A DNA stretch of 6,972 nucleotides. Origin: Kangiella sp. (lineage in GTDB: Bacteria > Pseudomonadota > Gammaproteobacteria > Enterobacterales > Kangiellaceae). The position numbers and the translations under genes are program-made. Below are positions 6,422-6,972 of the stretch, one piece after another. Every line of letters begins with the position of its first letter. Positions within the stretch are counted from its first letter, which is position 1. Under the pieces are notes generated by a model, which did not search any database, had not been told where the DNA came from, and was given only the letters and a program-made list of their open reading frames with translations. Location: contig NVVT01000006.1 of NCBI GenBank assembly GCA_002733465.1, forward strand, positions 21,053 to 28,024. Reading direction: 5' to 3'.

Positions 6422-6441
6422 AGTTTACTGTTCTGTAAACT
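6422..6441. repeat. Inverted repeat downstream of the 133-aa gene
   Basis: AGTTTAC (6422-6428) and GTAAACT (6435-6441) form a 7-bp stem with a 6-nt loop, 20 nt beyond the stop codon of the 133-aa gene. No T-run follows on either strand, so it is at best a weak terminator or an mRNA-end hairpin. The rest of the 185-nt gap (6277-6461) is AT-rich and shows no gene. A loose promoter-like pair for the cyclase can be drawn on the minus strand (TTGCGA, then TAATAA at 17 nt), but the -10 match is poor. Confidence 0.35.
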
Positions 6442-6461
6442 AGTTTAAAATGTGAAGAGAG

Positions 6462-6863
6462 TCATTTGAATACTGATAAACGTGACGCGGCTACGAGGGC
6501 GTCCTTGATTTTAGGATTTCGTTTTAATTCTTCTGCAGTAAAATAGCGCTCAAGAATTTTTTGAATGTTTTCTTTAAACCGCAAAGCATCTCTTTTTCTT
6601 TTATAGTTTAAGAAATCAAACTCACCTTCAATGATCTCTTTTTTAACAATACTGTTAGCACTACTAAATCTAATTTTTTCTGCTTGCATCATTTCGTATT
6701 CATAGGAATAGATGTCGAGATTTAAGGAGCTTGCAAGTAAAGGATAAAAATTTGGTAACGATTGATTACTTTGAATGATTGGATCTAATTCCAGATCTAT
6801 CGAAGCTGAAATTTTTTCTCCCTTAAAATAGAATTCAATAGATGCCGTAATAAGATTCTTCAT
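6462..6863 (-). CDS. Unrecognised 133-residue cytoplasmic protein, downstream of putative cbbO
   Basis: I do not recognise this family by name. The protein has no signal peptide or membrane segment and is charged, so it is probably cytoplasmic. The N-terminal third (ITASIEFYFKGEKISASIDL, residues 5-24) looks like a beta hairpin. The middle contains a tyrosine- and methionine-rich segment, YSYEYEMMQAEKIRF, at about residues 52-66. The C-terminal half is helical and rich in Lys, Arg and Glu. The ATG at 6863 is 18 nt after the stop codon of the upstream CbbO/NorD-like gene, with only an A-rich weak ribosome-binding site (AAAAAAAGAAA), so it is probably translated from the same mRNA and coupled to it. 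Composition is like that of its neighbours. Its position suggests a role with RuBisCO activation or assembly, but this rests on neighbourhood alone. Confidence 0.8.
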   Translation of the reverse strand: MKNLITASIEFYFKGEKISASIDLELDPIIQSNQSLPNFYPLLASSLNLDIYSYEYEMMQAEKIRFSSANSIVKKEIIEGEFDFLNYKRKRDALRFKENIQKILERYFTAEELKRNPKIKDALVAASRLSVFK

Positions 6864-6881
6864 ATAAATTAATTTCTTTTT

Positions 6882-6972
6882 TTAAGAGGTAAGTGCTGTG
6901 AAAATTAGCGGTAATTTTTCCGGCAATTTTTCAATATTATCAATGATAGTATATCCACCTTTGCCGAATATA
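6882..6972 (-). CDS. cbbO: C-terminal end of a CbbO/NorD-like VWA-domain protein, probably CbbO
   Basis: Reading the minus strand from the right edge gives an open frame of 29 residues before TAA at 6882-6884. It contains IFGKGGYTIID and then NIEKLPEKLP, ending FTALTS. From memory, this pattern (FG-x-GGY, a short acidic stretch, LP-x-x-LP, then a Leu-Thr end) is how VWA-domain proteins of the CbbO/NorD group finish. CbbO is the adaptor that, with the AAA+ protein CbbQ, removes inhibitory sugar phosphates from RuBisCO. NorD is its relative in nitric oxide reductase clusters. The nearby CBB genes and cbbR favour CbbO. Only the tail is visible, so the family call is moderate and the exact identity is inferred from context. 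Confidence 0.55.
   Translation of the reverse strand, partial: IFGKGGYTIIDNIEKLPEKLPLIFTALTS

Noticed and set aside
6422..6441. Hairpin as a classical intrinsic terminator of the 133-aa gene
   Set aside because: The stem is short and AT-rich, and no T-run follows it on either strand. It is kept only as an inverted repeat.
1..6972. CRISPR array, tRNA, transposase, phage or toxin-antitoxin system
   Set aside because: Nothing in either strand supports these. Apart from the short gaps described, the window is filled with ordinary metabolic, regulatory and signalling genes.

Overview
The window looks like chromosomal DNA from an AT-rich, chemolithoautotrophic gammaproteobacterium, for example a sulfur oxidiser of the Thiomicrospira/Hydrogenovibrio or SUP05/Thioglobus kind. 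The lineage is an inference from gene content and base composition. The firm evidence is a proteobacterial class I phosphoribulokinase, ribulose-phosphate 3-epimerase, phosphoglycolate phosphatase and a CbbR-type LysR regulator side by side. These are hallmarks of the Calvin-Benson-Bassham (CBB) cycle. No RuBisCO gene is inside the window.

Layout from left to right. (1) 1-952, plus strand: the 3' end of an S9 prolyl-oligopeptidase-family serine peptidase, followed 22 nt later by a small exported DUF4399-like protein. (2) 960-983: a hairpin between two convergent transcription units, probably terminating both. (3) 1002-4179, minus strand: a compact four-gene operon, transcribed as inositol-monophosphatase-family phosphatase, rpe, gph, then phosphoribulokinase. 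(4) 4180-4295: the divergent intergenic region, probably where CbbR acts. (5) 4296-5231, plus strand: cbbR. (6) 5233-6276, minus strand: a MASE2-GGDEF diguanylate cyclase with a TTG start, ending one base from the cbbR stop codon. (7) 6462-6863, minus strand: an unrecognised 133-residue protein. (8) 6882-6972, minus strand: the last 29 residues of a protein whose tail resembles the VWA-domain end of CbbO/NorD proteins. This is most likely CbbO, part of the CbbQ-CbbO RuBisCO activase, whose RuBisCO genes would lie beyond the right edge.

How the genes fit together: Rpe makes ribulose 5-phosphate, phosphoribulokinase converts it to ribulose 1,5-bisphosphate, and Gph removes the 2-phosphoglycolate that RuBisCO makes with oxygen. 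The IMPase-family enzyme may supply a sugar-bisphosphatase step or may be a general phosphatase. CbbR probably controls the divergent operon and perhaps the RuBisCO genes beyond the window. The unknown 133-aa gene sits 18 nt behind the putative cbbO and is the best candidate here for an undescribed accessory factor. The most concrete sequence-level oddity is a 17-bp tandem duplication at the 3' end of gph, which shifts the frame and replaces its last residues. I saw no RNA genes, insertion sequences, CRISPR arrays or phage features.
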